Assembly: GCA_964036045.1 (NCBI GenBank)
Contig: OZ038384.1
Span: 40,650,844-40,714,843, forward strand
DNA: 64,000 bases
Direction: 5' to 3'
Source: Eutreptiella sp. 'Long Island Sound 2002'
Lineage: Eukaryota; Euglenozoa; Euglenophyceae; Eutreptiales; Eutreptiaceae
The position numbers were made by a program, and so were the translations under genes. Positions 22,219 to 35,301 of the stretch are shown piece after piece (the stretch's first letter is position 1; each line of letters starts with the position of its first letter). Below the pieces are notes generated by a model. The model ran no database searches and was not told the origin of the DNA. It saw only the letters and a program-made list of their open reading frames with translations.

Positions 22219-24344
22219 TGGGGTTAGGAATTGTGGGTGCACCTGCTACAATCCCTACACTGGACGCAGCAGTGGGGGTAGCGCCTGAGAAGCAATGCCC
22301 TCGTGGCCTGATTGTGCGGTACTGGCAGGCGGCGTATGACGGCCAACGCGATAAGACAGGTCGTGCCGGCCTGATGGTGAGCCGTACTGCCCCCGTGCAT
22401 GAGGGTCGGACATGGATGCTTCACCCGCCTGCCCCGGGTCGCCGGATACAACAGTGAGGTGTCATGGGTCGTCAGGGTAATAAGGCCCAAACCCCTGTAG
22501 GGTATTCCCATGGCACCAGGGTCTCTACTGGCGGCCTGGCAACGGCAGTATCGGGAGTGGTTGCTCGGGATACACCGGGGGTGCACGTAGTTGTTCTGGG
22601 GGCGGGGGACATCGTTGCCGGCGCTACGGTGCACGCGTTGCGGCGCCCCCTGGGAGTATTACACGGGGTTGCAGGGACAGCCTGCAGGCCCCGGGAGCGG
22701 TGACGAAGTGGTGATGTGTGCATAGAGGGATGTGACGGCGAGGTCGTCAGGTGGACTGTATGGCGGGCGTTCTTGAGAGGGCGTGGCAGCCTGGGAGGAG
22801 CACTCACGAGGGGCAAGCGGAGTTCAAGGTGACGGTGTACTGGCGTCTTGGGGGTGCACGCGGCGGTACTGGGGTCCGTACGGTGGGGGTACGCGGCGGT
22901 ACTGGGGAACCGTACAGTGGCGGAGCTGCGGGGATGCATGGCGGTACTGGGGTGTCCCCCTGACCCCTCTAACAACTCAGGGGGCGCGTAGGGGCATCCC
23001 CCGGCCCCGTTAACAAAAGAGAGGGACCGTGCCCGCGGGCAAGTACATAGTCTAACCTCTGACCATGGCCTTGCGGTTGCGGTGGTGCGTGTGGTGGCGG
23101 CTCGCAGGTGGCATCGGCGTGGCAACAGCGGTACTGCGCGGCGTCGTAGTGATAAGTATGCAATCGCCTCATCATTTGTAGCGACTTACTGCTGGGCGGC
23201 GCCAGTCTGGTCGGCTAGAGGCGGGAAGAGAGGAGGAGCAGCATGCTGAGTGGTCCGGGGGGTGACGCGTGGGCCAATGCTATAAGTAGGCTCGCCACGT
23301 CGTCGGTGGAGGCCGAACCTGCGGCCTGGCCGCTGCTGTGGCGGAAGTGGCGCAACCACGGGAGCTGGCCAAACAGTGCAGGTAAGTGTCAAGGGTAGGC
23401 GCCAGGGCAATGTATGTTGGCCAGATGAGGTGCACCTGGTTACCACAGCCCGGGGCGAGCCTCTGGTGGGTACCCCTACAGGGGGTCGATAACCAAGCTA
23501 CGGCACCCACCAGTTCGAGTCGCAGCCAGCGATATTCACGGGTTGCGCCACTCCCGTCGCGTAGCGGCCGGCGTCCCCCCCTGTAGACCCTCAAGTTATA
23601 TTATACATGGGCAAGTGGATGCCTCGAGGCTGATTGGGTTCTGGCCCCTGACAAGGAGTGCCGGCACAGTATATATATCTGGGGTGTGGGTGCTGCTCAG
23701 GGCCACGGGGACGTGGAGTTGATACCGTGTTTCTATACTATACTAGGGGACTGATGCGGTGGGTCGGCGGCGTACATTGTGGAGACACGGGGGCGATGAA
23801 GGCTGAGGGCCAGGCTAGGCTGGAGCCTCCCAGAAATCTTGGCTGTGCATAAAAGGGTTATTGCGTGCTGGCACCGGGATATGAGGATTCAGGGGTGGTG
23901 GGTATTTACGAGTACGCAACTGACAGTGGATTCCGTGGGGTCACGGGTACTGGATGTCTCCACGGTGGCGGGGGTACGCGAACAACGGAGTGTCCCCTCT
24001 TGCTTCGCCGCATGCGTGCTGCTTTGTTCCTTGGTTGCCGCTTTGCGCTGGACGGGGAAGCCCTTGCTTTCTGCTTGTTGCGATGCTGCTGCTTTGCTGT
24101 GCCTTGCCCCCATACCCCCGGCGAACAAACGGGCCAGCGTCCGTCGCCGTTGCTAATGCTAAAGCTTTGCAGATGACACTGCCCCCAAAGCCTGGTTGAC
24201 CGGTAACCCCGGTCCTCTGGGTCCTCCGTCATGCTGTGGGCCACCTCAGGCAGCCCTGGGACCCAGGGGATCGAGCGAGGCAGGAACCACCTGTCGGCGT
24301 GAGATGCCCAGTAACTCCAGTACACGGCTTGATAAGTGGTTATG
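22219..24344. other. GC-rich 3' flank of the LINE, no gene
   Basis: No supported gene. The first kilobase still looks like decayed LINE or 3' untranslated DNA. At 22855-22955 a short motif GGCGGTACTGGGG occurs three to four times with GTACGG spacers. No poly(A) or clear LINE end is visible. GC content falls toward the AT microsatellite at 24345. Confidence 0.35.
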
Positions 24345-24355
24345 ACTATGACTAT

Positions 24356-24404
<49 letters not shown>

Positions 24405-24640
24405 GATGTACATACATGTACTTGTATATATATGTATATATTTCACTTATAGGGAGTAGAAACTGAGTAGGAGGGAGTGGATTTATGCTTGGAGGGAGTG
24501 GATTTCCAGTCAGAGGGAGTACAAACTGAGCAGGAGGGAGGTACAATTGAGTGGGAAGGAATGGATATTCAGTTGGAGGGAGTTGACATTGAGGGGAAGC
24601 GAGTGGACTTTCACTTGGAGGGAGTATACAGCAATATATG

Positions 24641-24679
<39 letters not shown>

Positions 24680-24699
24680 GTATACATATATATATATAC

Positions 24700-24733
<34 letters not shown>

Positions 24734-24985
24734 GTATGTATGTATGTATGTGTGCGGATATGTGTGTATCAATGCGTATATATGTATATATATATATATA
24801 TCTACATACATAAATACATATATATATATATATATATATATAAATATATCTATATATATATAGATGTACATACATGTATTTGTATATATATGTATATATT
24901 TCACTTGGAGGGAGTAGAAAGTGAGTAGGAGGGAGTGGATATTCACTTGGAGGGAGTTGAAATTGAGGGGGAGGGAGTGGACTTG
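24345..24985. repeat. TA/TATG microsatellite interleaved with GGAGGGAGT minisatellite
   Basis: Begins with (TGACTA)n, then (TA)n with TATG and ACATA variants at 24360-24440. A purine-rich minisatellite follows (units like GGAGGGAGTGGATTT with TCACTT or ACTGAG spacers, 24450-24630), then (TA)n/(TATG)n again (24635-24900), then the same purine unit to about 24985. The shared junctions (GATGTACATACATGTA near 24405 and 24863, TTTCACTT) suggest duplication of a composite unit. The Tyr/Ile-rich open frames here are artefacts. Confidence 0.9.
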
Positions 24986-25959
24986 CGCAGAGCGCTAAAC
25001 GCGTTCAAAACAGCGAAGTAAAGGGCAACGGTCGTCAATCACTCATCTGTCAGTAAGGATCCAAACAGGCGATTTGACCGAAGAAGGTGTAAGAGCAGCT
25101 GAACGCTACTATCAGATGTTCAGCCAGAAGGGGAAATTCGAAACTCTTGCAGTAGTTAGAACAACAACATAAAATTCATACCGTTCATTCATTTGCGGTG
25201 GTTTTTTCAGTTAAGCGTGTCGCCTGTTTGTGCACAGTCTTTTGCAGTCTGCTAGGGCCACAGTCTGCATACCGTCACCGATCCAAGCCAGGCAGGTGTA
25301 TATAGGGTGAAATCCCGCCTACCCCCATTTCGGGCCGTTTTGGGCCTATTCGCGTACTCTACTGTGGTTACAAAGTGATTTACAGTAACAGCGCCCGATT
25401 CAGGCTGCATTATTATTTTTTAGATTTAGATTTACAGTATGCGGTGCTGGGCATTATTATTTACTTTACATCTACGATAACATTATACAAATGACATGCG
25501 CGCGCTCTACCGAGAGGGAGTACCCTATCAGCCAGCGCGCTGGGGTACGACTTGGCAAACATTGGTTCGATTCCTGGTACTTGCATTTTTTTTGCCATTT
25601 TCAGCAGCGATCTCCGATCGGCGCCCATTTTCAGCAGCGATAGGCGCACCGGCCTGCAGGGATCAGAGCGATCGCTGACCACAATTCTGCGCAGCAACAG
25701 ACTTCAATTTGCGAATTTCGTGTTTTGGACTATGATTACATTGGGAATGGTATTTAGAGTCCACATGGGGCGCCGAAGCTGCCGAAGCAAAGATTGAGAA
25801 AAACATCCAATTACATTATCCGAGACCCCTATCCATTAAAAAATATACTATTTTACATTATCCATTTTTCGGCCACATTATTCTTCTTTAACATTTACAT
25901 TTTACATTTTCGTTTTTCGTCGACGTTATTATACTGTAAATCACTTTGTAACCACAGTA
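24986..25959. other. no gene recognised
   Basis: Mixed-composition DNA without a supported ORF. A perfect pol III B-box-like string GGTTCGATTCC lies at 25564-25574, but I find no matching A box at tRNA spacing, so no tRNA or SINE is called. Short TTTACATTTT-type runs occur near 25850-25920. Confidence 0.4.
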
Positions 25960-26620
25960 GTGTGCCAAATACAAGTTCCTGGTCTGTTACACATTTTTGT
26001 AGGTTTGAGCCGGTCTCGTATTGGGAACCTGGTCGCCGATCCGAGACTTTGTCGGTTCAATGCCCGCTGGCTCCAAACCTTGACGCCGTGCGCTGTACTG
26101 AGCGATTGCCAGATCGATTCGGCGATTCGATCAAGTCTTGCATGATGGCTATGTCAAGCTTAAAAAGTATGAGCGCACTACAGAGGAGGCATCCACTCTA
26201 GTGACTGCACAAGTATCACAAGATGTTGCTTCCTCAAGCTCAAGTGACCTTGCCCCCCCCCCCCAATGTGGCACCAACAGAAAAACCAAAGCAAAGTCCT
26301 ACACTTGGTACTCTAGAGTGCCAAATACAAGTCCCTGGTCTGTTACACATTTTTGGGGTTTTGAGCCGGCCCTGGTCTCTTATTGGAAACCGGGTCGCCG
26401 ATCTAAGGGTTCGTCGGTTCAACTCACGCTGGCCCCGAACCTTGATGCCGTGCGCTGCACTGAGCGATCGCCAGATCGATCTGGCGATTCGAGCAAGTAT
26501 TGCGCGATGGCTATGTCAGGCTTATACAGTATGAGTGCGCTAAGGAGGAGGCATCCACTCTAGTGACTGCACAAGCATCGCAAGATATTGCTTCCTCAAG
26601 CTCAAGAGACCTTGCACTAG
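25960..26620. repeat. two tandem ~365-bp units
   Basis: The units start at TGTGCCAAATACAAGT (about 25961) and GAGTGCCAAATACAAGT (about 26316), and end at CAAGCTCAAG(T/A)GACC. They share CTGGTCTGTTACACATTTTT, the ATTGG(G)AACC(T/G)GGTCGCCGAT region and GAGGAGGCATCCACTCTAGTG. I estimate 85-90% identity. The short open frames shared by both copies are in different phases after indels, so coding is not supported. Confidence 0.75.
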
Positions 26621-27889
26621 CCCTCGCCAATGTGACCCCAAAGCCAAAACCAAAGCCAAGTCCTAGACTTGGTAAACGCAAGCCGAAGCCCAGGGCTATG
26701 GGTTCCATGGCACCTATCAACAACCACTTCTCTCCGTTGCCGGAGTTGCCTCCGCTTCTTCTCGGATTCATATTGCCTCCAGATGTGTTTGCTCTATTTT
26801 CCCAAGGTGCCGTGCAAGATAAAAACTCCGCCCAGTGGCCTAGTTTGATGTAGTTTCACGAATTGTTATTTCTTGTGTTGTTGCGGATGCCTTCCATGCT
26901 TGCGTGCTCATCTCTGCTTTGGTGACAACCCGGTCTCTTATTAGGAACCCGGTTATTTTCAAAACAATTGACGCAACCGGTTATTTTGAAAACTGATTGA
27001 AACCATTTAATCGGATTGGTTCCAAATTTTTCGGGTTTTTATGGGCGGTACATTTTGTCCAATTTTTGCACTAAACAGAGGCTTTTGGTAATAACAAACA
27101 ATGGACGATGCTAAATTACAACTTCGGACGTAGTTTGGATCAATGTGCTCCGACTTCAATGGGCTCTCTTCTGCCAATTGCAGAATTTTGCTGTGTAAAG
27201 GGCAATTATTCGGGAAGACCGGTTATTTTGAAAGGTATTAATGGGCAAAAACGGTTATTTTTATAAAAATAATCGTTTGAAACCCGTTATTTTCAAAACT
27301 ACTACAGGGGCGAGTAAAAAGTCGAAACGGTAAAATTCCGAAAAACTCGAAGTTCGTAATTACCCTTTTCGTATTTCTACACTGTTTGTCGCCTGGAGTT
27401 TCCGGATTTTGCCGTATTCGTATTTTGCGCTCACGCTGGCACTGCCGCATCGCCGCCATCGGAGACTTTGTTTGGACGATTTCTCAAACTTTCCGAGGAT
27501 CTAGACGCTGAAAACTTGAAGATTGTTGATTATTGCCGAAACCTACCTGTTAATCATTTCAGCTTCTGCTCTGGTGGGTTTTGTTTAGTGCCAGACCGGA
27601 ACAAAAAAATCACACCAGAACAGAAAATAAGATGATAGATAGTCGGATCTTATCACAGATGAAAAATCCTAAGAGTTTCAGCTTACAACTCTTTAAACGT
27701 TTGGCGAAATGGTCGAAATCAGAAGTCGGAAAATCGCCGACGCGGCATTGGCGGCGACGGCTTCGGTGGGCAGGTTTCTGGTTTTTGATACAAGAAACCC
27801 CATGCATTTTTCTGAATCTAGATACAAAAAGTTGTTTCGCAACCCCCATTTCTGATTTCAGCTTCATTTGGAGTTTTTCCCCCCACTCT
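26621..27889. other. no gene recognised
   Basis: AT-rich DNA. The phrases CGGTTATTTT and AAAACCGGTTATTTTGAAA recur several times between 26940 and 27300 in both orientations, so there is weak dispersed repetition. I see no domain in the open frames, including 27581-28054 on the plus strand. Confidence 0.4.
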
Positions 27890-28865
27890 AGGCTCCAAAC
27901 CTTATGCGCAGGTACTTGTCCATGTGGGAGTCATTATCCCTCTCCATGGCCATCTCCATCAATAGATCGATCACGTCATCATAGGAGTGCGTCCGAGCTT
28001 TCCTCTCGGACATCTCCCTGCAGTTCTCTCAAGTCTCTGGAGAGAGGAAGGTGAGGCTCTGTAGGGCCATAGGACGTGGCGTTCATACGCCCAATGAGCT
28101 CTTGCAAATGCGCCACAAACTCTGAGATACGGGCAGCTGTGGAGAATTCGGGGAGTGAAGGCAACTCTTCAATCTCAGTACGGACACTGAACTCCGCCTC
28201 ATACACTGGGTACATCTCTTCCAGTCTCCTCAGAAGGTCGCCCCAGGTGGGGCTCTTCCTGATAGCGGTCTTCACTTGCCGCTGAAAGAATTTCTTTTGG
28301 CACGACTTCGTGATAAGCGTGAACTTAGTCGTGACGTCAGCAGGTTGCTGACCCGTGAGGAGTGAAAATTCAGATAACTGCTCAGCCCCCTCGGGCAGGT
28401 TTTTGAGATCAAACTCAGGGACCTCAGTCTGAAGGTTCGGCGTGGCAATGGCTTTCGCTCCCCTACCTGGTAAACCTGGGTTCCCTATTCCACTTGAACG
28501 GGGTGAGGGGTCTGTGGTGGCCAATGGCGCTAGTGCAGCCAGGCCATAGCTCTTCATCTCGGCCTCTGTGGTGTCACCTACACTACCGACAGACACATTT
28601 CTTACACGTGGCTACAAAGGGCTCGGACAGGTGTCCATAGGAGAGTTGCGGATGCCTCTACAGCTCTTCACATCCGTGGTAAAATATTCCACACCAAGGG
28701 CTTGGTAGGGGGCAGCTTCCTCAGATCAGGGAGCCCCAGTTTTGCCTTGGGTGCTTCTGACAGGGCAGTCAGGTCCGGGTCTTCATCACCTACACCGGGG
28801 ACCCGGGAAAGTAGCTCCATGGTCTCATCGAGACCCGGCTTAGGGGCTCCCATGTGTGGGGGCAT
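27890..28865 (-). pseudogene. gypsy-type gag fragment
   Basis: The minus strand encodes a Pro-rich N-terminal part (28668-28865), then a ~205-residue helical gag-like domain (27979-28596) with SPTWGDLLRRLEEMYPVYEAEF and SEFVAHLQELIGRM. It shifts frame near 27985 into YDDVIDLLMEMAMERDNDSHM, a helical motif typical of Ty3/gypsy gag proteins in streptophyte-alga-like genomes; that last comparison is from memory. No protease or RT follows downstream (below 27890), so this is a gag remnant. It is not contiguous with the gypsy pol at 50-61 kb, though it could be from a related family. Confidence 0.5.
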
Positions 28866-30865
28866 GAGGGTTCACGAGCCACTCCCCTTGGAGAAGGTTC
28901 TTGCTTTAGGCACTCAGGCTCCTTCAGCTCCTTCGAAACATAGGTTCTTTCGACACCCAGTGGCCCCACGTAGCTCCGAACATCGGTGTAACACAATCCT
29001 ACTGTGGTTCATCCTTTCGCAGTGCCTTGTAGTCCTTCTCATTGCCTCTGCTCTCGTTCACAGCGTAACAAGCAGCAGCTACAAACACACTTTGAACGTA
29101 CTTTGATCTCCTTCAGTTCGTCAATATTCAGCAGGCATATGCTAAAAACAAGTGTACCCGCACATGACGTGGTAGGTACATAGAATGTATGTAAATGTAC
29201 ATATAATGTCAACAAACATACATCCATGCTAATTACGATGAAATTCAAAAGGTTTAACAAGGAAAATATTTTAAGATCTTAGGTGCGCGCGTCGTTGATC
29301 TGGCATTCTAAATGCGCAATTTCGGCGCGACATTATGCAGCTGTCAATCTAACCTGCCTCTTATGAATCCTCCATCAACAATGGCTGTCACTCTATTGAG
29401 CCAAGTAGTTTCTATTACACTCTCCTGCCAAGCTATGTGCTAGGGTTAACCACATGGACCCTTAGCACATTCTGATTAGAAATAGATATAACTGCTTCGC
29501 CATTCTCACACAAATAGACACTCAGAAAGTATGGAGCCATCCCCAGCACTATTCCTGAGCTCAAAGGTATGTTGTTAAGTGGCGCAAAACGTAAAAGAAG
29601 ATTCTATTGAACAATGCACCTCTTGAGCAAAGACTCACAAACTTCTCCAATGCAATATGAAACCAGGTGATGACACATAGCCAGATTAGTTTGGGTGGGG
29701 GGTCTCGGGCTGAGTAAAAAATTTGCCCATCATGGGGGTCAACGATAGAAAGGAAAGCATGGGAGCCAGCCAGGCCAAGTTGTCCAATGTGAGCCTCTTC
29801 GATCAATTCAATACAATCACTTGCTATCAGCATAGTATCAACAGTTGGTCCAGCGTAGAAAAAAAACAAAATGCCGACGCGATACTAAGTGCGTTGCTGT
29901 CCGGAAACAAATGGTCGGGGGAGGCTTATGCAAATATAAATGCTCTCCATTATCTCCGGTTGGATTATAGTAGCTTGTGTCTTCACGGTTTTTCCACATG
30001 AACACAAGAAGTCTGTAAAATCATTCCCCAAGGTTACAGATTCTATAGAAATGTTAAGAAAAGCAATAGGAGTGAAAATGTAGAAGTGTACTTGGGCATG
30101 TGCTCCACAGATTGCATAGTAACACAAAATTGGAGATTAGTTCAGTATGGACTACTCCCCTGCCAAAACCAGTGCACGGTTCCGGGGGTAACTTTGACAT
30201 CCATTCACATGCCAAGATGGTGTCTTTATGTCAGGCACGGAAGCCTACCCTCATGGGCAATGGCCATCCCTTCGGGTGTCTCCTTATTTGGATCCGACAG
30301 CTATTTGCATCAGGTACTCATGGCATGAAATCTGTCCGGGGTTCCCCTAATTTCGATATGACTCCGTTCATCAAATACAACCAAAGCTTGACGGGTGGGG
30401 GTTCTATTATTTGTGCCTGAATGTTAACACAAATGCTTTGGGTACAGGGGCTAGCCACGAATGAGCATTCTGGAAATCATAGGCATGGGTATAAACAATG
30501 AGTAGAATTTATGGTCACCTGTTTCCAGAACGCAGCAGCTGGGCTATTGTGTGGCACTATGCCACTATTTGGGCCTGCGCTCCCGAGCCATGTCCCCACA
30601 ATCTTCCGGCCCTCAATACTGCCTTCACTCTAACCCCGAAAACAATTTAGCCATGTCTTTGCCTTCGGAAAAAGAAGAAATAGGGTTCCTCTGGCACCCT
30701 ACGGCAAAGGCAACCCTCGGAATGTTCACTAAGGGGCGGATCCCCTTATTGTTTTGCTATGAGGAGGAAGTCATGGGCGGTTCTGTTCCCTGGGCGTCTC
30801 CCAGCCTGGTTTTGTTTAAATGCCATTCTCTTTAGGGCATGGTAGTTTGGTGGCCTGATGCCGGC
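28866..30865. other. mostly unrecognised; weak coding-like stretch on minus strand
   Basis: About 2 kb without a supported gene. On the minus strand, 30127-29885 and 29869-29561 encode two non-repetitive protein stretches (AQVHFYIFTPIAFLNISIE and AGSHAFLSIVDPHDGQIFY) that read like pieces of a real protein separated by a break near 29880. I cannot name a family, and no splice sites are obvious. Confidence 0.25.
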
Positions 30866-31293
30866 TTACACTACTATAGGGTGTTCCACCGAAAGGCGAA
30901 GTAAGTAAGTAAGTAAGGGCGGCCGCGTCCGCAGCCTCATCTGACGTCCCGTTGTCTGTTTAATATGGTGGCCGCCTCTGGCCGGAAGGGGAGCTGTCCA
31001 CCATCGATTCCTCTGGCGTCTCACCTCACGGCCGAGAACTTGTACCAGGCTTCCTTGGGGCATGACCAGTGGTAGCTTCCCTTCATCCACTGACCTGACG
31101 GGCGCACCTTCCGGTCCCCCTTCGAAGAATCCTCTGGTCTTCCTCCCCAAGCGCAGCCTTTAGGCCGCCTGGGTGTTAAGGCGCCGCTTTGCATCTCGTT
31201 CCTCCATTTGAAGAATCTCAGTATCCTCTGGTTGCACTTGCTTTGGTGTTTGCTCCTGCTCCATCTCAGGTACTCACAGATTTCACCAGACAA
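30866..31293 (-). other. minus-strand coding-like fragment, unknown
   Basis: Two overlapping minus-strand frames (31293-31021 and 31150-30866) encode basic, Trp-rich protein (KGSYHWSCPKEAWYKFSAVR). A (GTAA)n run lies at 30900-30917. The piece resembles decayed retroelement protein but carries no diagnostic motif. Confidence 0.2.
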
Positions 31294-32150
31294 TAAAACC
31301 AGACCGAGACTCCAAGACGAGCAGAACTGGGATCAAAAAAATATTAAAGAACTTGATGGGGCTGTACAATGAACAGACAAACAATGGGTGATGTTGGGCC
31401 TTGTGTTTGCTCGTATGTATGCATGTATGCGTCACAACCACTCAACACTTCAGTCTGCACTCTGCAACAGTGAACAGTGACTTCAGATCAGGGCAAATAT
31501 GGTATAACTCAGAAATCAGGCTCCTGCAAAGATAGTCAAACATACGAAAGACAAATGGTTTCCCAATGATAAAAAAACATAGAAAACCACTTGAAATGTC
31601 TTCCAGGAATTTTCTGTAGCTCAGGAAATAATCCATTCATGTCTGTAGAACTCAGTAGGAACTTCCATGATGACCTCAGAACTCAGTAGGAATCGCCCAT
31701 AGTGGATGCGGCGCGCTCACGGGGCAAAAATGGTCAAAGAAATGAGGTAGTCTTATGACGACTACATAGATGCGGAATTCTATGCTGAGTCTACAAATCA
31801 TATTCTCTTCCTGTGAAACAACCATATGTTGGAGAAAAATGCAGATTACTGAACAGCTCAGTCTCAATGAGAGTAGCCAAAAAAATAGATAAAGCAAAGG
31901 CCGACACCCATGTTGTGCTATATAACAAATAGTGTTCAAAAAAGAAACAATGGAATAACAAACAACAACTCATGGCATATAATACAATAGATAAACCCTC
32001 TTTTGAATTAAAGTTAAGCCATTAAGTGTCTTTCACCCATATTGGAAGTGATCAAGCTCCATGGACAAAATCTCCCCCAATGTCCCAACCAAACTCCAAT
32101 AAGCAATAATACCATTGCTTCATATGAAACCAATATTTTGAGATATTGTT
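31294..32150. other. no gene recognised
   Basis: AT-rich DNA with no ORF of note and no repeat that I can define. A partial direct repeat CAGAACTCAGTAGGAA occurs near 31645 and 31677. Confidence 0.4.
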
Positions 32151-35100
32151 GCTCATTCATGGACTTTTAACACTGCGGGCGGGTTTCCTGTGGATAGCCG
32201 TCACCAACAGCGCAGCATTGCTCTCAGCCACATTCCACCACTCCCCATCTCTCACGGGCTGGAGTACCCACTCGGCTCCCGGATGTACTTGGTTGTCGTC
32301 CATCCGCGGCCGGAGGCCGGGGGGCGACCGTTTCCACATTCCCCCAGGTCCCGCTCACGCACGAACCTACGTGTACTCCGGCCCTTGACCCAGGGGCCTC
32401 AGGGTCAGCCCTCATCCCTGCGGACACCTCACGGTCATCCCGGGGTTCAGGGCATTTTCCTGACTTCCCGTGGCCAGGTTCCCTGTGGTTGGCCCATGGT
32501 TCCCCACTCCATGGTGACCGTTTCCCCACTCCCGCGGGGCTGTTGCTCGCTGCTTTCTGCCCTATTTCCCTTGTTCCTCTTTGTCCGCAACCCCGCGCCG
32601 CCCCTTTCCCCTTTTCCACTCCCCGTCACTGGCACCGTCCCCACGCCTCACCCCTCATCCCGTATTTATACCCCACTGGGCCACCAGCAACCCTTTGGCG
32701 CGGGCCCACTGGATCCTCATCCATCTGGGGACCGTTTCGTTCGTCTTGCACGGGTCGCTCCTATCCCGCCCCCTTGTGCTTGTTTTGTTTGTTTTTTTTG
32801 TGGGAGGTTGTGCGGTCCTTGCCATACCGTCTCCCCGGCCCCGTCCCCGCATCCGATCCTGTTATTCGTGCCCATACCCCTCCGGGCCGCCTGCATCTCA
32901 TGTGTATACCTCACCCGGCCGCACGCTACCCTGTGGCGCGTGCCCAAGGGACCGTTTCTTGCCCCATGTACAGGTTACTCTCATCGGTACTACCGCTGCC
33001 TGCTCGCTCGGTGTTGTGTGCTTTCTGGTTGTGTGTTTAAATCTTTTTTTTGGGGGGGGTCTTTCTTCTGTGCGCATCCCGTGGGCCGCCTCCCCCCCCA
33101 TTTCCCTCTGCGTATCTGTGCCCTGTCCCGTGGTTTTCTGTTGCTTCTGTTTTTTTCCCTCCTCCCTGCATGCACGCACGTCACCACTGCACTGGACATC
33201 AGCTGTTGCGGCTCCCCTGTGTTCTCCTCTCTGGTCCTCTCGCCCCCGCGGGGCGTTCCCCTTGGCACTCCCCGGCCAAGCCAGGTGGGCACCCCTCCCT
33301 CGCGTCAACCTCTGTCCTCTCCCCTCCTCGCCCTACCCCCGTCACCTGCCTCTCGCCCGTTCCCCCTACTGCTGCTCTCCTGCCCCGTGTGCTCCGCGCT
33401 GCTCCTCTCTGCGCCAGGGCTGAATCTCGCGCGCCCTCACGCTTTTCTCTGCCTGTGCTCCGTCCTCCGTCCTGTAGGCCGACTTGGGCGGCCTCCCCAG
33501 GTACCCATTCGGGGGGATTCCCCCGTCGCCCGCCCCCGCCGGCCTCCCCTCCATCAGTTCCCTGATGGTGGGGCGGGGCGACCGGTACGGCTCAATGCGG
33601 GTCATTGGCATGGCGTAGATCTGTGGGCGATGTGGTGCTCCTGTTTGCCGTTGTTTGCTCGCCGCGCCCCTCCCTCGGCGCGCGGCCTTGTCGTCCGTCC
33701 GGGCCCGCCCCTTCCCCTTTTTGCCTCTCGTGCCAGGCTCGTTCCCGCTCACGCACGCCCTGCGTGTGCCCCCTGCCCCCTGCTTCAATACCGTTGCCCT
33801 GCCGCCCTAACCCCTCTCTCTCTGCCCCTTTCGTCCTCCTCTACCCACCACCTCACCGTGTCCCAACCCTGCGTCACACAGAGGGGCTTCGCTTGCCCAT
33901 AGCCGTCTGGATATTACCGTCTGCTATCACTCCCCGTGCTGTACACCCTCTCGAGTAGTCCACTTGAGGGTACCACCTATGTGGCCGAACTCCCTACCCT
34001 TCCCCCTGTCATCGCAGTCAGGTCGTACCCGAAGGCCTCTCGGCCTGGCCAACCAATGTGGGTGTGCGCCGTGTAAGACCACTTCGCCGTATCGCCCATG
34101 GTGCCTCCGGCATATCCCAGGCCGGCCGTGGCTGAGCCTTCAGAGCTCCGGCCAACCATAAGCCCAATGGCACCTCCGCAGCACCACAACGCTGGACTCC
34201 CGGCAGTGGGCAGTCCGCATCCCAGGGAGTCAGCTGTACAGGGGCGCCATTATGCAGTCTTGTGGCACTGATTGTGAGAGCGCCAGGTGAAGCTGTCGCG
34301 CGCCGTGTAGCAAACCAGGATCCCAGCGCCAGCGTGTCGAAACACCGGCTGGTCTGGCTGTTTGCCACCCCTGCAGGGCGGGGTTCTGGCACTAATCTCC
34401 ACCTGACGGGTGCTGCGCCTCTACATCTCTTAGCGGGATTCCTGTGGAACACCGCACACATCGCCCGTTGTTCCCCCCGGTCGCCAGCTTCGCATTCGTC
34501 GGATCCCCGCTGTGCGCCCGCCCTCCATAGGGGCAATATGGCCGGGGCGGAGATTTCCGCCCCGGCGCTCCTTTCGTCGCCGTACACGTCGCCAATCCTC
34601 TCTTGCGGCGATGTACGCCTCCCATACTCCGATCACCGACGCGGACGCTGACATTCTCCGCTGTCGCTCCATACGCCTCGCCTATCCCCTGGTGTCTGGC
34701 AGTCAGGCTGGCTTGCACCGTTGGCCTCCGCCTTGCTGCCCGGCCGCGGTGCCCACACTTGCCTGCGATCCCGTACCCCACCGTCAGGGCCGCTGCTGCC
34801 GCTGATCAGACGCCCGGCCCGTCGTCCCCCTCTGCCCTGCTGGCCATCCTCCATGTCTGTGTTTAGATTCTCAAAACAGCTGCTACCAACTTTTACCCCT
34901 CGACTCTTTCTTCGTAAGGGAAGGATGGCCTTGTTCTGGTCAGCCTTGGATCAACACCACGACACTGCAATGCAACAAGAGCAAGAAGTCCACACTTGAA
35001 TCTCAGTCCAAGTATCAACAATAATACAAATGAGAAATAGACATCCCCTGTGAGGAAGGGAAGAACAATGGACAAAAATGAACACAAGACCTCATACCTG

Positions 35101-35252
35101 ACCTACATGCAAATGGGCAGTTTCCGCTCTCCATTGGGTATGGGAATATAGAGTCGGGAAGTGCCCTCAAAACACACAAATTCAGCCATTCTATTTTACA
35201 ATAACATGTCCCAATGGGCTGCACACAAGGTCCCACAGCAAAAGCAAAGAAG
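32151..35252. other. C/T-rich GC block, no gene called
   Basis: From about 32160 to 34860 the plus strand is strongly C/T-rich with abrupt edges. Open frames of up to 570 codons (32190-33902) encode Pro/Ser/Arg/Cys-rich low-complexity protein in several phases. I reject them as genes. The texture (CCCCACTCCCGCGGGGC, CTCCCCGGCC) resembles LINE leader DNA of the first 15 kb. A decayed LINE 5' region is one possibility. 34861-35252 is ordinary AT-rich DNA leading up to the hAT element. Confidence 0.35.
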
Positions 35253-35273
35253 TAAGGTTCAGAACCGATTCCA

Positions 35274-35301
35274 GCGATTAATCGATGAATCGATTAATCG
35301 C
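35274..35301. repeat. near-terminal inverted repeat of the hAT element
   Basis: Arms of 13 bp, GCGATTAATCGAT and its exact complement, are separated by only two bases (35287-35288), just inside the left end. Subterminal palindromes of this kind can be transposase-binding sites. In this element it is a single copy. Confidence 0.7.

Noticed and set aside
24358-24946. Tyr/Ile-rich open frames on both strands
   Set aside because: Translation of (TA)n and (TATG)n microsatellites.
25507-25580. A tRNA or tRNA-derived SINE around GGTTCGATTCC
   Set aside because: The B-box-like string is perfect, but no A box lies at proper spacing on that strand and no cloverleaf can be drawn. A GGTAGAGC-like string exists only on the opposite strand.
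28076-29106. Plus-strand frames opposite the gag fragment
   Set aside because: They are antisense shadows of the minus-strand gag-like protein.
32190-33902. A 570-codon frame in the C/T-rich block
   Set aside because: Pro/Ser/Cys/Arg-rich without domains, and other phases are equally open. This is a base-composition effect.
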